Origin: Ligilactobacillus agilis DSM 20509
Lineage (GTDB): Bacteria; Bacillota; Bacilli; Lactobacillales; Lactobacillaceae
NCBI RefSeq assembly: GCF_001436215.1
Contig: NZ_AYYP01000072.1
Span: 74,690 to 138,689, forward strand
Direction: 5' to 3'
DNA length: 64,000 nucleotides
The position numbers and the translations under genes were made by a program. The notes under the pieces are model-generated. The model did not search any database and was not told where the DNA came from. It was given only the letters and a program-made list of their open reading frames with translations. Positions 1 to 7,968 of this stretch are shown piece by piece. The stretch's first letter is position 1, and each line of letters starts with the position of its first letter.

Positions 1-1
1 A

Positions 2-481
2 GTGACCCAAATGGTGGCGCGGGCTAACCAGGCTTTAAGTCCTTACTATAGCCAGATTGCCGCTAAGAAGTACAGCGTTCAAGAGGTAATGACTTTAGCT
101 TCCTTGGTTGAACGCGAAGGGGTAACAGAAGCAGACCGTAAGGAAATTGCCGGGGTCTTCTTAAACCGACTCGACAAGGACATGGCGCTGCAAACTGATA
201 TCTCAGTCCTTTACGCCTTAAATGTCAAGAAGGCTAACGTTACTTACAAGGATTTAAAGGTTGATTCACCTTATAATCTCTACTTGAACAAGGGTTATGG
301 ACCAGGGCCATTCAACAATCCAAGTGTTGATTCGATTGAAGCCGTCCTAAATCCAAGTGACCGTGATAAAAACTACCTATACTTTGTTGCCAATATGAAG
401 ACGGGTAAGGTTTATTACTCGGCAACTTACGCCGAACACCAGGCTAACATTAAAAAAATCGAAACCGAAAATGCAAACTAA
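2..481 (+). CDS. mltG: Endolytic murein transglycosylase MltG, C-terminal part
   Basis: This is the 3' part of an MltG (YceG-like) gene whose 5' end lies left of the window, so the first codon here is not the true start. MltG is a membrane-anchored enzyme that cleaves nascent glycan strands outside the membrane. The visible 159 residues contain the family motif LASLVERE, with the expected catalytic Glu at about residue 37, followed by GVFLNRL and the conserved TDISVLYAL and YGPGPFNNPS segments. The stop is followed 22 bp later by udk, the usual lactobacillar order. Identification is by motif and context. Confidence 0.9.
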   Translation: MTQMVARANQALSPYYSQIAAKKYSVQEVMTLASLVEREGVTEADRKEIAGVFLNRLDKDMALQTDISVLYALNVKKANVTYKDLKVDSPYNLYLNKGYGPGPFNNPSVDSIEAVLNPSDRDKNYLYFVANMKTGKVYYSATYAEHQANIKKIETENAN

Positions 482-502
482 TTCCAAGGGAGAAAGAATT
501 TC

Positions 503-1147
503 ATGTCACAACAAGCAAGCAACAAGCGTCCGATTATAATTGGGGTTACTGGGGGATCCGGTAGTGGTAAGACCAGTGTATCCAAGGCCATCTTTGAACA
601 ACTTCACGGCCACTCACTTTTGATGCTCCAAGAAGATTCTTACTACAAGGCGCAAGATGAAAAGCCATTTGAAGAAAGAACTAAGGTTAACTATGACCAC
701 CCAGATGCCTTCGATACTGATTTATTAATCGAACAAATTCATGAATTGCTAAACTGGAAGTCAATCGAAGTGCCCGTTTACGATTACGCAGCCCACACAC
801 GGAGTAAAGAGGTCATCAAGAAGGACCCTAAGGAAGTTATCATTGTCGAAGGGATTTTGGTCCTAAACGACCCCCGCTTACGGGACTTGATGGACATTAA
901 AATCTTCGTAGATACCGATGACGATATTCGCATCATCCGCCGGATTCAACGCGACATCGAAGAACGGGGCCGGTCCTTACAATCCGTTATCGACCAATAC
1001 TTGGCAACGGTTAAGCAAATGTACCACCAATTTATTGAACCAACTAAGCGCTATGCTGACATCATCGTTCCTGAAGGGGGCGAAAACCAAGTGGCAATCG
1101 ATTTGTTAGTCACTAAGGTACGCGATATTATTTCCAAAACTAATTAA
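503..1147 (+). CDS. udk: Uridine kinase
   Basis: A 214-residue cytosolic kinase of the pyrimidine salvage pathway that phosphorylates uridine and cytidine using ATP or GTP. The P-loop GGSGSGKTS lies at residues 17-25. Downstream, [21 protein letters not shown] matches the nucleoside-binding region of the family, and [12 protein letters not shown] is the typical lid segment. The length is normal for Udk. The ATG follows an AAGGGAGAAAG ribosome-binding site. It lies between mltG and greA, probably in one transcript. Confidence 0.95.
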   Translation: MSQQASNKRPIIIGVTGGSGSGKTSVSKAIFEQLHGHSLLMLQEDSYYKAQDEKPFEERTKVNYDHPDAFDTDLLIEQIHELLNWKSIEVPVYDYAAHTRSKEVIKKDPKEVIIVEGILVLNDPRLRDLMDIKIFVDTDDDIRIIRRIQRDIEERGRSLQSVIDQYLATVKQMYHQFIEPTKRYADIIVPEGGENQVAIDLLVTKVRDIISKTN

Positions 1148-1159
1148 CGAGGTGTAACT

Positions 1160-1630
1160 ATGAGTGAAAAGACATTTCCAATGACTTTGGAAGGAAAAGA
1201 AAAGTTAGAAAAAGAATTAGAATACCTAAAGACAGAAAAGCGGGCTGAAATCATTAAACGCATCCAGATTGCGCGTTCTTTCGGGGATTTATCTGAAAAC
1301 TCCGAATACGAAGCAGCTAAGGACGAACAAGCCTTTGTTGAAGGCCGGGTTAAAGAAGTTGAAAACATGCTTAACCACGCCGAAATCATCGATAACGGTG
1401 CAATTGATGCTGACGAAGTAGCCGTTGGTAAGACGGTTACCTTCCAAGAAGATGATGATGAACCAGAAACTTACCAAATCGTTGGGGCCGCTGAAGCAGA
1501 TGTCTTTGCCGGTAAGATTTCTAACGAATCACCAATTGCCGCTGGTTTGATTGGCCACAAATTAGGCGAAACAGTTGCGATTGAAACACCCGGTGGGGTA
1601 ATGAAAGTCAAGATTATTGACGTAAAATAA
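1160..1630 (+). CDS. greA: Transcription elongation factor GreA
   Basis: A 156-residue protein that enters the RNA polymerase secondary channel and stimulates transcript cleavage to rescue backtracked complexes. The N-terminal coiled coil (about residues 10-75) includes [13 protein letters not shown] with the acidic tip used in cleavage. The C-terminal FKBP-like domain ends in [10 protein letters not shown]. Length is as expected. The gene follows udk by 12 bp with GAGGTG as ribosome-binding site, and a strong hairpin terminator follows at 1638-1673. Confidence 0.96.
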   Translation: MSEKTFPMTLEGKEKLEKELEYLKTEKRAEIIKRIQIARSFGDLSENSEYEAAKDEQAFVEGRVKEVENMLNHAEIIDNGAIDADEVAVGKTVTFQEDDDEPETYQIVGAAEADVFAGKISNESPIAAGLIGHKLGETVAIETPGGVMKVKIIDVK

Positions 1631-1637
1631 ACTTGTT

Positions 1638-1673
1638 AAGCAGGCAAGGCGATTTGGCTTTGCCTGCTTTTGT
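1638..1673 (+). terminator. Intrinsic terminator after greA
   Basis: A 10-bp stem AAGCAGGCAA / TTGCCTGCTT (1638-1647 with 1660-1669) is followed by TTTTGTTG. It lies directly after the greA stop codon and probably ends the mltG-udk-greA transcript. A TATAAT box at 1676-1681 just downstream could be the -10 element of the next gene. Confidence 0.85.
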
Positions 1674-1712
1674 TGTATAATTAACTTATCTTTTATTAGT
1701 GAAGGTGATTTG

Positions 1713-2474
1713 ATGGAATTAAATGAAACCCTAAAAAAACAGCTAGACCACCGGACCATCCGGGCCTTTAAGGAACAAATCCTAAGCCAAGAACAGCTAG
1801 TAACCTTGTTAGAAGTGGCACGCCATACTTCAACGAGCATGTTTATGCAGGGCTTTTCGGTAATGCACATTACTGATCCTAAAAAGCGGGCGGCTATCCG
1901 GAATATCTCGACTCAGCCTTACGTTGGGGCTAACGGGGACTTGTTTATTTTCATGGTTGATTTATACCGCAATTACCAGATTAGAAAGCAAACGGGGCAT
2001 GACGCAGGTAGGGTCCATACCACCGATATTTTTTTACAAGCCTATGAGGACACTGTACTCCTCGCCGTTCAAAATGTTTTAAACGCGGCTGAAAGTATGG
2101 GCTTAGGTGGGGTGATTTTAGGCTCAATCAATAACGACCCGGCCAAGTTAGTTGAAGTCTTGGACTTGCCTAAGTTAACCTACCCAGTTTTAGGCTTACA
2201 AGTTGGAGTCCCAGACCAAGCCCCCCAATTAAAACCACGTCTTCCCCTTGAGTTTATCGCCTTTGGCAATGACTACCCCAAGGACTTTAAGGCAAGCGAC
2301 CTCAAGGATTATGATGAAGTCGTTCAAACTTACTACGACTTGCGCGATGCCAACCGGCGGATAGATTCCTTTACTAACCAGGTTATTGGACCGAAGTTAA
2401 GCGTAGCATCTAAGAAACGTGACGAGCAAGTTAAGGTTTTAAAGGCCCAGGGCTTGTGTCTAGATTTTAACTAA
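1713..2474 (+). CDS. Nitroreductase family NAD(P)H flavin oxidoreductase (NfsA/Frp-like)
   Basis: A 253-residue FMN-dependent reductase of the nitroreductase superfamily. The N-terminal motif HRTIRAF (about residues 15-21) is the FMN-binding region. The segment ESMGLGGVILGSI matches the central helix and strand that contact the cofactor, and GLQVGVPDQAPQLKPRLPLE is typical of the NfsA/Frp subgroup that reduces flavins, quinones and nitro compounds with NADPH. The ATG at 1713 lies a few bases after AAGGTGA; the TTG just before it is too close to the ribosome-binding site. The physiological substrate cannot be told from sequence. Confidence 0.85.
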   Translation: MELNETLKKQLDHRTIRAFKEQILSQEQLVTLLEVARHTSTSMFMQGFSVMHITDPKKRAAIRNISTQPYVGANGDLFIFMVDLYRNYQIRKQTGHDAGRVHTTDIFLQAYEDTVLLAVQNVLNAAESMGLGGVILGSINNDPAKLVEVLDLPKLTYPVLGLQVGVPDQAPQLKPRLPLEFIAFGNDYPKDFKASDLKDYDEVVQTYYDLRDANRRIDSFTNQVIGPKLSVASKKRDEQVKVLKAQGLCLDFN

Positions 2475-2476
2475 AA

Positions 2477-2552
2477 AAGTGCTAGCAATCAATGACGGAC
2501 AAGATTGATTGCTAGCACTTTTTCTAGGTTTCAGCTGAAAAATTAGTTTTTT
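2477..2552 (+). repeat. Terminator-hairpin direct repeat, left copy
   Basis: A perfect 17-bp stem (2477-2493 with 2504-2520, starting AAGTGCTAGC) with a 10-base loop, followed by a T-run, works as the terminator of the nitroreductase gene. The 76-bp unit recurs at 3726-3801 with 70 of 76 identical positions: the first 44 are identical and the six differences fall in the T-rich tail. The copies flank only the rpn gene. Confidence 0.9.
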
Positions 2553-2630
2553 ACTAACTTTGAATTTTATCTAGGTTGGATAGTAGGGATAATTTGTGCA
2601 GTAAAAAAGTTTGTCATTTTTTGAATTAAT

Positions 2631-2658
2631 TTGCTGTTCGTTTGCGTATATCTATAAT
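2631..2658 (+). promoter_or_regulatory. Possible sigma-A promoter of the rpn gene
   Basis: TTGCTG (2631-2636) and TATAAT (2653-2658) are separated by 16 bp and lie about 55 bp upstream of the rpn start. A second TATAAT at 2695-2700 has no good -35 partner. Prediction by eye only. Confidence 0.4.
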
Positions 2659-2713
2659 GAAGGGTAAATTATTCTCTTTGCCCTCCAAATTTTATATAAT
2701 AAAGGAGAAGCAA

Positions 2714-3637
2714 ATGGTAAGTAAGCAAAAAATACGGCAAAAACTGGCCCGGGCCGACTTTACCGACGACGTCATGTTTGGCTTAGTCATGTCTCAGTTA
2801 GAAATCTGTCGTAAGTTCTTAAAGGCAGTCCTACCCCAACACGATTTTACCAAGCTTAAAATCGTTGACCAAAGCCACTTAAAAACTGACTATCTGTCTA
2901 AGGCGGGCCGCTTAGACATCCACTGTACCGACGCTTATGGCAACCAATTTGACATCGAGCTACAGATGACCAACGAGCATAACGTTGCCCAGCGGTCCAA
3001 GTATTATCACGCCTTGATGGCCAACCACATGCTGACGGCTGGTGAAGAATATCAAGCCTTAAAGGCGACCTACGTCATCTTCTTGTGTCCCGCCAGTTTC
3101 ACCGACGCCGACCAGGCCATCACCCATTACGAAATAGTCTCAAGGCAAGGTAACCACCTAAATGATGGAACCCACACGCTGATTTTAAATGCCAGTGGGA
3201 ATTGGGCAGGCGTCAGTGACGAACTCAAGGGCATTTTTCAGTTACTCTTAAGGCAACCGGCTTCGTTTGGAAAGTTGGGCCCACAAATTATGGACAAAAT
3301 TGATGAGATTAAGCACAGCAAGATAGGAGGGCGCAAGTATATGGAATTAACAGGAGCATTTTGGCAGGACGCTAGAGAAGCGGGTATCAAGATTGGTGAA
3401 CGTCGTGGTAAAAAGGCCGGGATTAAGGAAGGGCGCAAAGAAGGACGTAAAGAGGGTCGCAAGCAAGGCCGTAGGGAAGGAACCGATGAAACCATCATCA
3501 AACTCATCCCCGACCTAGTGGCCCTGACCAATGATCGCCAAGCCGTCATCAATATCTTGATGAAGAAGATGAATCTGAACCAAGCCCAAGCAGAGAGCTA
3601 CTACAAGCGGGCGATGGAAAGGGAAAAACGGGACTAG
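2714..3637 (+). CDS. Rpn-family recombination-promoting nuclease / PD-(D/E)XK transposase-like protein
   Basis: A 307-residue protein of the Rpn/YhgA-like family, which are PD-(D/E)XK endonucleases linked in E. coli to RecA-independent recombination and phage defence. The nuclease core is visible as GRLDIH with Asp68, then FDIELQM with Glu82 and Gln84, matching D...ExQ. The opening ARADFTDDVMFGLVM is typical of the family. A low-complexity run of IKEGRKEGRKEG repeats (about residues 228-255) links to a C-terminal helical segment. The ATG at 2714 follows AAAGGAG by six bases and is preferred to upstream in-frame codons. The gene is isolated and sits between two copies of a hairpin repeat, which suggests mobility of the unit. 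Confidence 0.85.
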   Translation: MVSKQKIRQKLARADFTDDVMFGLVMSQLEICRKFLKAVLPQHDFTKLKIVDQSHLKTDYLSKAGRLDIHCTDAYGNQFDIELQMTNEHNVAQRSKYYHALMANHMLTAGEEYQALKATYVIFLCPASFTDADQAITHYEIVSRQGNHLNDGTHTLILNASGNWAGVSDELKGIFQLLLRQPASFGKLGPQIMDKIDEIKHSKIGGRKYMELTGAFWQDAREAGIKIGERRGKKAGIKEGRKEGRKEGRKQGRREGTDETIIKLIPDLVALTNDRQAVINILMKKMNLNQAQAESYYKRAMEREKRD

Positions 3638-3725
3638 TTTTTGCCTAATTATGAACTAAGGCTAATGATAGCGTCAGCAAGAAATAACATTTATAATGAG
3701 TATTGAAAAGTCTCATAAATAAAGA

Positions 3726-3801
3726 AAGTGCTAGCAATCAATGACGGACAAGATTGATTGCTAGCACTTTTTTAAGGCTTTAGCTGAAAAGTTAGCTTTT
3801 T
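3726..3801 (+). repeat. Terminator-hairpin direct repeat, right copy
   Basis: Second copy of the 76-bp unit at 2477-2552. The 17-bp stem (3726-3742 with 3753-3769) is identical to the left copy. It has T-rich sequence on both sides when read on each strand, so it may terminate both rpn (plus) and the penicillin-binding protein gene (minus), which ends at 3816. The 88 bp between rpn and this hairpin hold no gene that I can see. Confidence 0.9.
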
Positions 3802-3815
3802 TAGCCGTTATTTAA

Positions 3816-6122
3816 TTAAGGAGTCAAGGTTTCCTCGCTACCACTAGAGCTGGGGGTTAAACTGGCCTGACTTGAAGAAGCCTGGCTGCTGCTAGTAACA
3901 CTGGTTTGACTAGTTTGGCTACTAAGCTGGCTGCTACTTGAGTTCAAACTGCTAGTGGCGTTAGAAGCACTGGCAGAGCTGAGTGAACTAGTTGCTGAGC
4001 TGGTGGTGGTGCTAGCAAAGCCTCCCAGGCGACTTGAACTTGACGCTGGGACGCTAAAGCTATCACTAGCATCGTCATCGTCTGCGGTTAGGTAGTAGTA
4101 AGTCTTACCGTTAATCACCTTAGTCGCAACGTCGCTAGGGCGGGCCCAGTCTTGGTTAGGCAGGCCCTGGGAGATGGCTTCGATTAGGTGGCGGTAAAAT
4201 TCGATAGGTAACTGGCTTTGGGCCGAGGTTAGGTAGTGGTTAGGTTGGTAGGGGTTATCATACCCCATCCAAACGGAAACCGAAAAGTTTTTGGTGTAAC
4301 CATTAAACCACGCGTCCATTAAGGCGTCACTAGGAAAGTTAGTAGTGACATCCGCCGGGTAAGCGTTGGTTCCGGTCTTGCCCGCCTGGTAGAAGTTAGG
4401 GATGCTGGCAGCCCGACCAGTCCCAGCTCCTGAGTAAATAACATCTTTGAGCATGGCGGTAATCATGTAGGCGGTTGAAGCTTGCATGACCTGCTTTTTT
4501 TTGCTGGTAAACTTCCGCGTCTCACCGGCTGGCAAGACAATTTTGGTGATGTAACTAGGCTCATAGTAAGTTCCCCCGTTAGCAAAGGCAGCGTAGGCAG
4601 CCGCGTTTTGCAGGCTGGATGAAGGGAGGCCAATCCCGTTTTGGAGTTCCAAGTTGTTCGGGTAGGTGAAGCCCAACTGGCTAATAAAGTTTTGAGCCCG
4701 GGTGATTCCGACCGCCTCTAAGGCCCTAATAGCCGGAATGTTTCGTGACTGGATTAAGGCATCTTGCATGGTCATTTTACCTAGGTGGCGGTTATCGAAG
4801 TCATGCAACTCCTTATCAGTCCCAGCGTAGGTATAAGGACCATCGTCTAATTCGTGATAGGTCGGCCACTCCAGGTATTCGATGGCCGGAGCGTAGTCGA
4901 ATAAAGGTTTAGCAGTCGAAGCGTTCGTCCGGCTGGTTTGGACGGCCCGGTTAAAGCCAAAGGTGACGTTATCAACCTTGCGGGCCCCAATCATCCCTAA
5001 GATAGCCCCGGTCTTAGGGTCGACTACACTGGCCCCAACTTGGAGCTGGTCATTAGGGTAGGCTAGTTCATTTGAATTGGCTAGCTGGTAAAGCTTAGTT
5101 TGGACCTGCATATCCAGGTTGGTATAGATTTTTAAATCACTCCGGTAAGGATCATAGCCTGCCTGCTTAGCACTGCTTAAAACCTGCTTTAGGTAAGGGT
5201 CGGCTAAAATAGCCTTTTGGTTGGTTTGACTCTGAGCATGACTAGCTTTAGGCACCAAGCCTGAGCTAATGTCTTCATTAATTGCCGCCAGGTAGGCTGG
5301 CTGACTAATCTTCTTGTTAGCCAACATCGCCTTTAAGACGGTGTTTCTCCGCTTAGTTGCCTTTTGCAAGTCGCTATAAGGATTATAAGTCGAAGGGGCG
5401 TTGGGAATGCCCGCAATGGTTGCGGTCTGGGCTAGTGATAAGTCGGCCAAATCCTTACCGTAGTAGTATTTAGCCGCCGTTTGCATCCCGTAAATCCCGT
5501 TGCCCATAAAGACCTTGTTGACGTAAAACTTAAGGATGTCTGCCTTTGAGTACTGGTGGTCTAGCTGTAAGGCTAACCACGCTTCCTGGGCCTTGCGTTT
5601 AAAGGTCTGATCAGATTTCTTGGTTGAAAAATAGGAGAGCTTGATTAGCTGTTGGTCTAAGGTACTGCCCCCCTGCAAGGCCCGGTCGGGGTGCTTTAAG
5701 TCGGCCACAGCTGCCCCTAAAATTCTGACTGGGTCTAAGCCGAAGTGCTTATAAAAGTGGCGGTCTTCAATCGAAGTCACCGCGTCGGCTAGCTGGCTAG
5801 GGATTTCATTAGCCTTGACCGGTTGCCGCTTTTGCAGGCCCAGTGAAAAAATCTTCTGGCCTTGGCGGTCGTAAATCGTAGTTGTCCCGCTACTGATTAG
5901 GTAGTTATTGTCTAAGGCAGGCGCTTGTCTAGCATAAATAATAACTAAGCCGAGGACAAAGCAGATAAACACGATGGTTAAAAAGACCAGGCTGGTAATT
6001 AGGCGGCGGATTCTTCCTTTCCAAGTAATCTTGCGCTTGCGCTTTTTAGGGCGCCTTTTTTTGACCGGCCGTTTTTTAGGTTGCGGCCGTCTTTTAGCCT
6101 GGCGTTGAGGTTTTTTTTCCAT
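3816..6122 (-). CDS. Class A penicillin-binding protein (PBP1A-type)
   Basis: A 768-residue bifunctional cell-wall synthase. Residues 1-40 are a very basic cytoplasmic tail, followed by one membrane segment (about 41-63). The GT51 glycosyltransferase domain has the catalytic motif EDRHFYKHFG with Glu119. The transpeptidase domain has S402-TA-K405 (SxxK), S459-R-N461 and K582-TG-T585. The last roughly 75 residues are almost all Ser, Thr, Ala and Gln, a likely extracellular spacer. The start at 6122 was chosen because GGGAG lies 11 bases upstream; the reading frame extends further but without a better site. It is transcribed away from motA. Confidence 0.92.
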   Translation of the reverse strand: MEKKPQRQAKRRPQPKKRPVKKRRPKKRKRKITWKGRIRRLITSLVFLTIVFICFVLGLVIIYARQAPALDNNYLISSGTTTIYDRQGQKIFSLGLQKRQPVKANEIPSQLADAVTSIEDRHFYKHFGLDPVRILGAAVADLKHPDRALQGGSTLDQQLIKLSYFSTKKSDQTFKRKAQEAWLALQLDHQYSKADILKFYVNKVFMGNGIYGMQTAAKYYYGKDLADLSLAQTATIAGIPNAPSTYNPYSDLQKATKRRNTVLKAMLANKKISQPAYLAAINEDISSGLVPKASHAQSQTNQKAILADPYLKQVLSSAKQAGYDPYRSDLKIYTNLDMQVQTKLYQLANSNELAYPNDQLQVGASVVDPKTGAILGMIGARKVDNVTFGFNRAVQTSRTNASTAKPLFDYAPAIEYLEWPTYHELDDGPYTYAGTDKELHDFDNRHLGKMTMQDALIQSRNIPAIRALEAVGITRAQNFISQLGFTYPNNLELQNGIGLPSSSLQNAAAYAAFANGGTYYEPSYITKIVLPAGETRKFTSKKKQVMQASTAYMITAMLKDVIYSGAGTGRAASIPNFYQAGKTGTNAYPADVTTNFPSDALMDAWFNGYTKNFSVSVWMGYDNPYQPNHYLTSAQSQLPIEFYRHLIEAISQGLPNQDWARPSDVATKVINGKTYYYLTADDDDASDSFSVPASSSSRLGGFASTTTSSATSSLSSASASNATSSLNSSSSQLSSQTSQTSVTSSSQASSSQASLTPSSSGSEETLTP

Positions 6123-6232
6123 GATAAAAAATACTCCCATTAAAAGTCTGAATATACAGTAACACAAAAGCGCCCAAGAAAAAAGCTTGACAGCTGGAAA
6201 ACGTTTTTTAGAAAAAAGAAGTGGGTTTTTGC

Positions 6233-6259
6233 TTAAAAAATTTTTTTTTTGACCGATTT
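6233..6259 (+). promoter_or_regulatory. Sigma-28 (FliA)-type promoter of motAB
   Basis: TTAA (6233-6236), 15 bp, then ACCGATTT (6252-6259) matches the flagellar sigma factor pattern TAAA-N15-GCCGATAT with small deviations. The spacer is a run of A and T. It lies 34 bp upstream of the motA start and has the same architecture as the sites before flgM, flagellin and the glycosyltransferases. Confidence 0.75.
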
Positions 6260-6293
6260 AAATTATAGAGATGGATATTTAGGAGGAATTTTG

Positions 6294-7061
6294 ATGGATT
6301 TTATGGTTGTTGTTGGGATTTTAATGGGGGTCATCGCCGTTTTAGGGGGGATGATCGTCAAGGGTGCCAACTTAATGGTTTTTGTTAACCCCGAAGCGTT
6401 ACTGATTATTTTCGTGGGGATGTTTGCCGCCGTAATTAATTCCTACCCCTTAAGCGATATTAAACGGATTCCCGGGATGTTTAAAGTTCTCTTTACTAAC
6501 CGAGATTACAATCCAGTCGCTACGATTGAATCAATTGTAGAAATGTCTAATATCGCCCGCCGGGAAGGATTATTAGCGCTAGAGGAGCCGGTAAACCAAA
6601 TCGAAAATGAATTTTTGAAGCGGGGCTTGGAAATGGTAGTTGATGGTATCGATGCCGAACAGATTGAAGAAATCATGTACACCGAAATCGAAGCGACTGA
6701 AGAAAGACACCATGCAGGCGCCGGCATCTTCAAGACCGCCGGGACGACTTCCCCAACCTTAGGGGTGTTGGGGGCCGTTATCGGTTTGATTGGGGCCTTA
6801 GGTGACTTAAGTGATGTCGATAAACTAGGGGAATCAATTTCTTCAGCCTTTGTGGCGACTTTATTAGGGATCTTCTTTGGGTACGTAATTATGATTCCGT
6901 TTAGTTCCCGTTTAGCCAGAAAGTCAGCAGAAGAAATTCAGGTAATGAATATTGCTTTAGAAGGTGTCTTGTATATTCAAGCTGGGCAATCGCCTAAGAC
7001 TATCAAGCAAAAACTGTATTCAAAACTAGAACCAAAATTACGTCCAGAAGACGAAGAGTAG
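6294..7061 (+). CDS. motA: Flagellar motor stator protein MotA
   Basis: A 255-residue inner-membrane protein that forms the proton-driven stator with MotB. It has two N-terminal hydrophobic segments, a cytoplasmic loop containing the conserved RREGLLALE charged region that contacts FliG, then two further membrane segments with the conserved prolines in TTSPTLGVLGA and VIMIPFSS. The ATG at 6294 follows AGGAGG at an ideal distance; an upstream in-frame TTG overlaps the promoter and is rejected. motB follows within 12 bp. Confidence 0.95.
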   Translation: MDFMVVVGILMGVIAVLGGMIVKGANLMVFVNPEALLIIFVGMFAAVINSYPLSDIKRIPGMFKVLFTNRDYNPVATIESIVEMSNIARREGLLALEEPVNQIENEFLKRGLEMVVDGIDAEQIEEIMYTEIEATEERHHAGAGIFKTAGTTSPTLGVLGAVIGLIGALGDLSDVDKLGESISSAFVATLLGIFFGYVIMIPFSSRLARKSAEEIQVMNIALEGVLYIQAGQSPKTIKQKLYSKLEPKLRPEDEE

Positions 7062-7073
7062 GAGTGATTGGAG

Positions 7074-7916
7074 ATGAAAAGACGAAAGAAAAAGCGCGAG
7101 GAAGAAGAAGTCGGAGAAGGTTGGTTATTGCCTTACTCTGATATGATGACCTTACTATTATCCTTATTCATTGTGCTTTTCTCGATTGCCAAAGTGGACT
7201 CGCACAAGTTGCAACAGGTCTCAAGCGTCTTTAGTCAGATCCTTTCTAGTACAGGTTCAACCACGATTGCGACTAGTCAAGAGACGGCCATTGATAATGT
7301 GATTGACCTGGGGGATACCCCGAAAAAAGGTAAGGGGGGCGCACCTAACGTTAAAGGTGAAGCCAATGTTAAGAGTCAGGCTAACGTCAATACGATTAGC
7401 CAGGCGGAAAAAGCCGAAGCCCGCTTGCAAGCAGAGATGCAACAAAAGCAAACCTTTAACCAGGTCACCCAGGAGGTCAAAGCTGAGCTGGCCCAGGCCG
7501 GGATTCAGGGAAATTCGACCGTGAAGCAGGAAAAAGATGGGATTCATATTAACTTGGATTCTAACATCCTCTTTGATTCGGGGAGTGCTGAGCTGTCTGA
7601 CCAGGTCCAAGCTGCTTTAAAAAAGCTGGTCCCAACCTTACAAAAGGTGCACACCTACCCTGTAATCATTGCCGGCCACACCGACAACGTGCCGATGGCT
7701 CATACTTGGCGCTACGCCTCTAACTGGGAGCTAAGTTCTGCGCGGGCAATTTCGGTCATGCATTTCTTCGTTAACAACGGGGCCTTCAATGAAGATGGGG
7801 TCTCAGTAGAAGCCTTTGCTGACACCAAGCCGGTTGCAAGTAACGATACCGCTGCCGGCCGGGCTAAGAACCGCCGGGTTGAAATTGTCATTCAAAAAGC
7901 AAAAGACCAGTCCTGA
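7074..7916 (+). CDS. motB: Flagellar motor stator protein MotB
   Basis: A 280-residue stator subunit. After a short basic N-terminus the single membrane helix contains YSDMMTLLLSLF with Asp23, the proton-carrying residue. A long Gln/Ala-rich linker leads to a C-terminal OmpA-like peptidoglycan-binding domain with AGHTDNVP and GRAKNRRVEI. The start at ATG 7074 is nine bases from AGGAG; the nearer TTG at 7068 is too close. Co-transcribed with motA. Confidence 0.95.
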   Translation: MKRRKKKREEEEVGEGWLLPYSDMMTLLLSLFIVLFSIAKVDSHKLQQVSSVFSQILSSTGSTTIATSQETAIDNVIDLGDTPKKGKGGAPNVKGEANVKSQANVNTISQAEKAEARLQAEMQQKQTFNQVTQEVKAELAQAGIQGNSTVKQEKDGIHINLDSNILFDSGSAELSDQVQAALKKLVPTLQKVHTYPVIIAGHTDNVPMAHTWRYASNWELSSARAISVMHFFVNNGAFNEDGVSVEAFADTKPVASNDTAAGRAKNRRVEIVIQKAKDQS

Positions 7917-7968
7917 AAAGTAAGACAATATCCATCTAGATTATAAGTAATGAGAAGGAGAATAGTTG

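Noticed and set aside
918..1109. Small open frame inside udk
   Set aside because: It is a shadow of udk in another frame without its own ribosome-binding site; similar antisense frames across the flagellar genes were left out for the same reason.
3420..3475. Tandem repeats in rpn as a CRISPR or VNTR array
   Set aside because: They encode the in-frame IKEGRKEG-type protein repeat common in this family and have no spacers.
3238..3552. Antisense frame with Arg/Pro/Ser repeats opposite rpn
   Set aside because: It is the reverse reading of the GRKEG repeat region and has no start signal.
6187..6192. TTGACA as a -35 element for motA
   Set aside because: No acceptable -10 box lies 16-18 bp downstream, while a good sigma-28-type site is present closer to the gene.
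6249..6293. Longer MotA starting at TTG 6249
   Set aside because: It overlaps the promoter -10 and has no ribosome-binding site, while ATG 6294 has a perfect AGGAGG.
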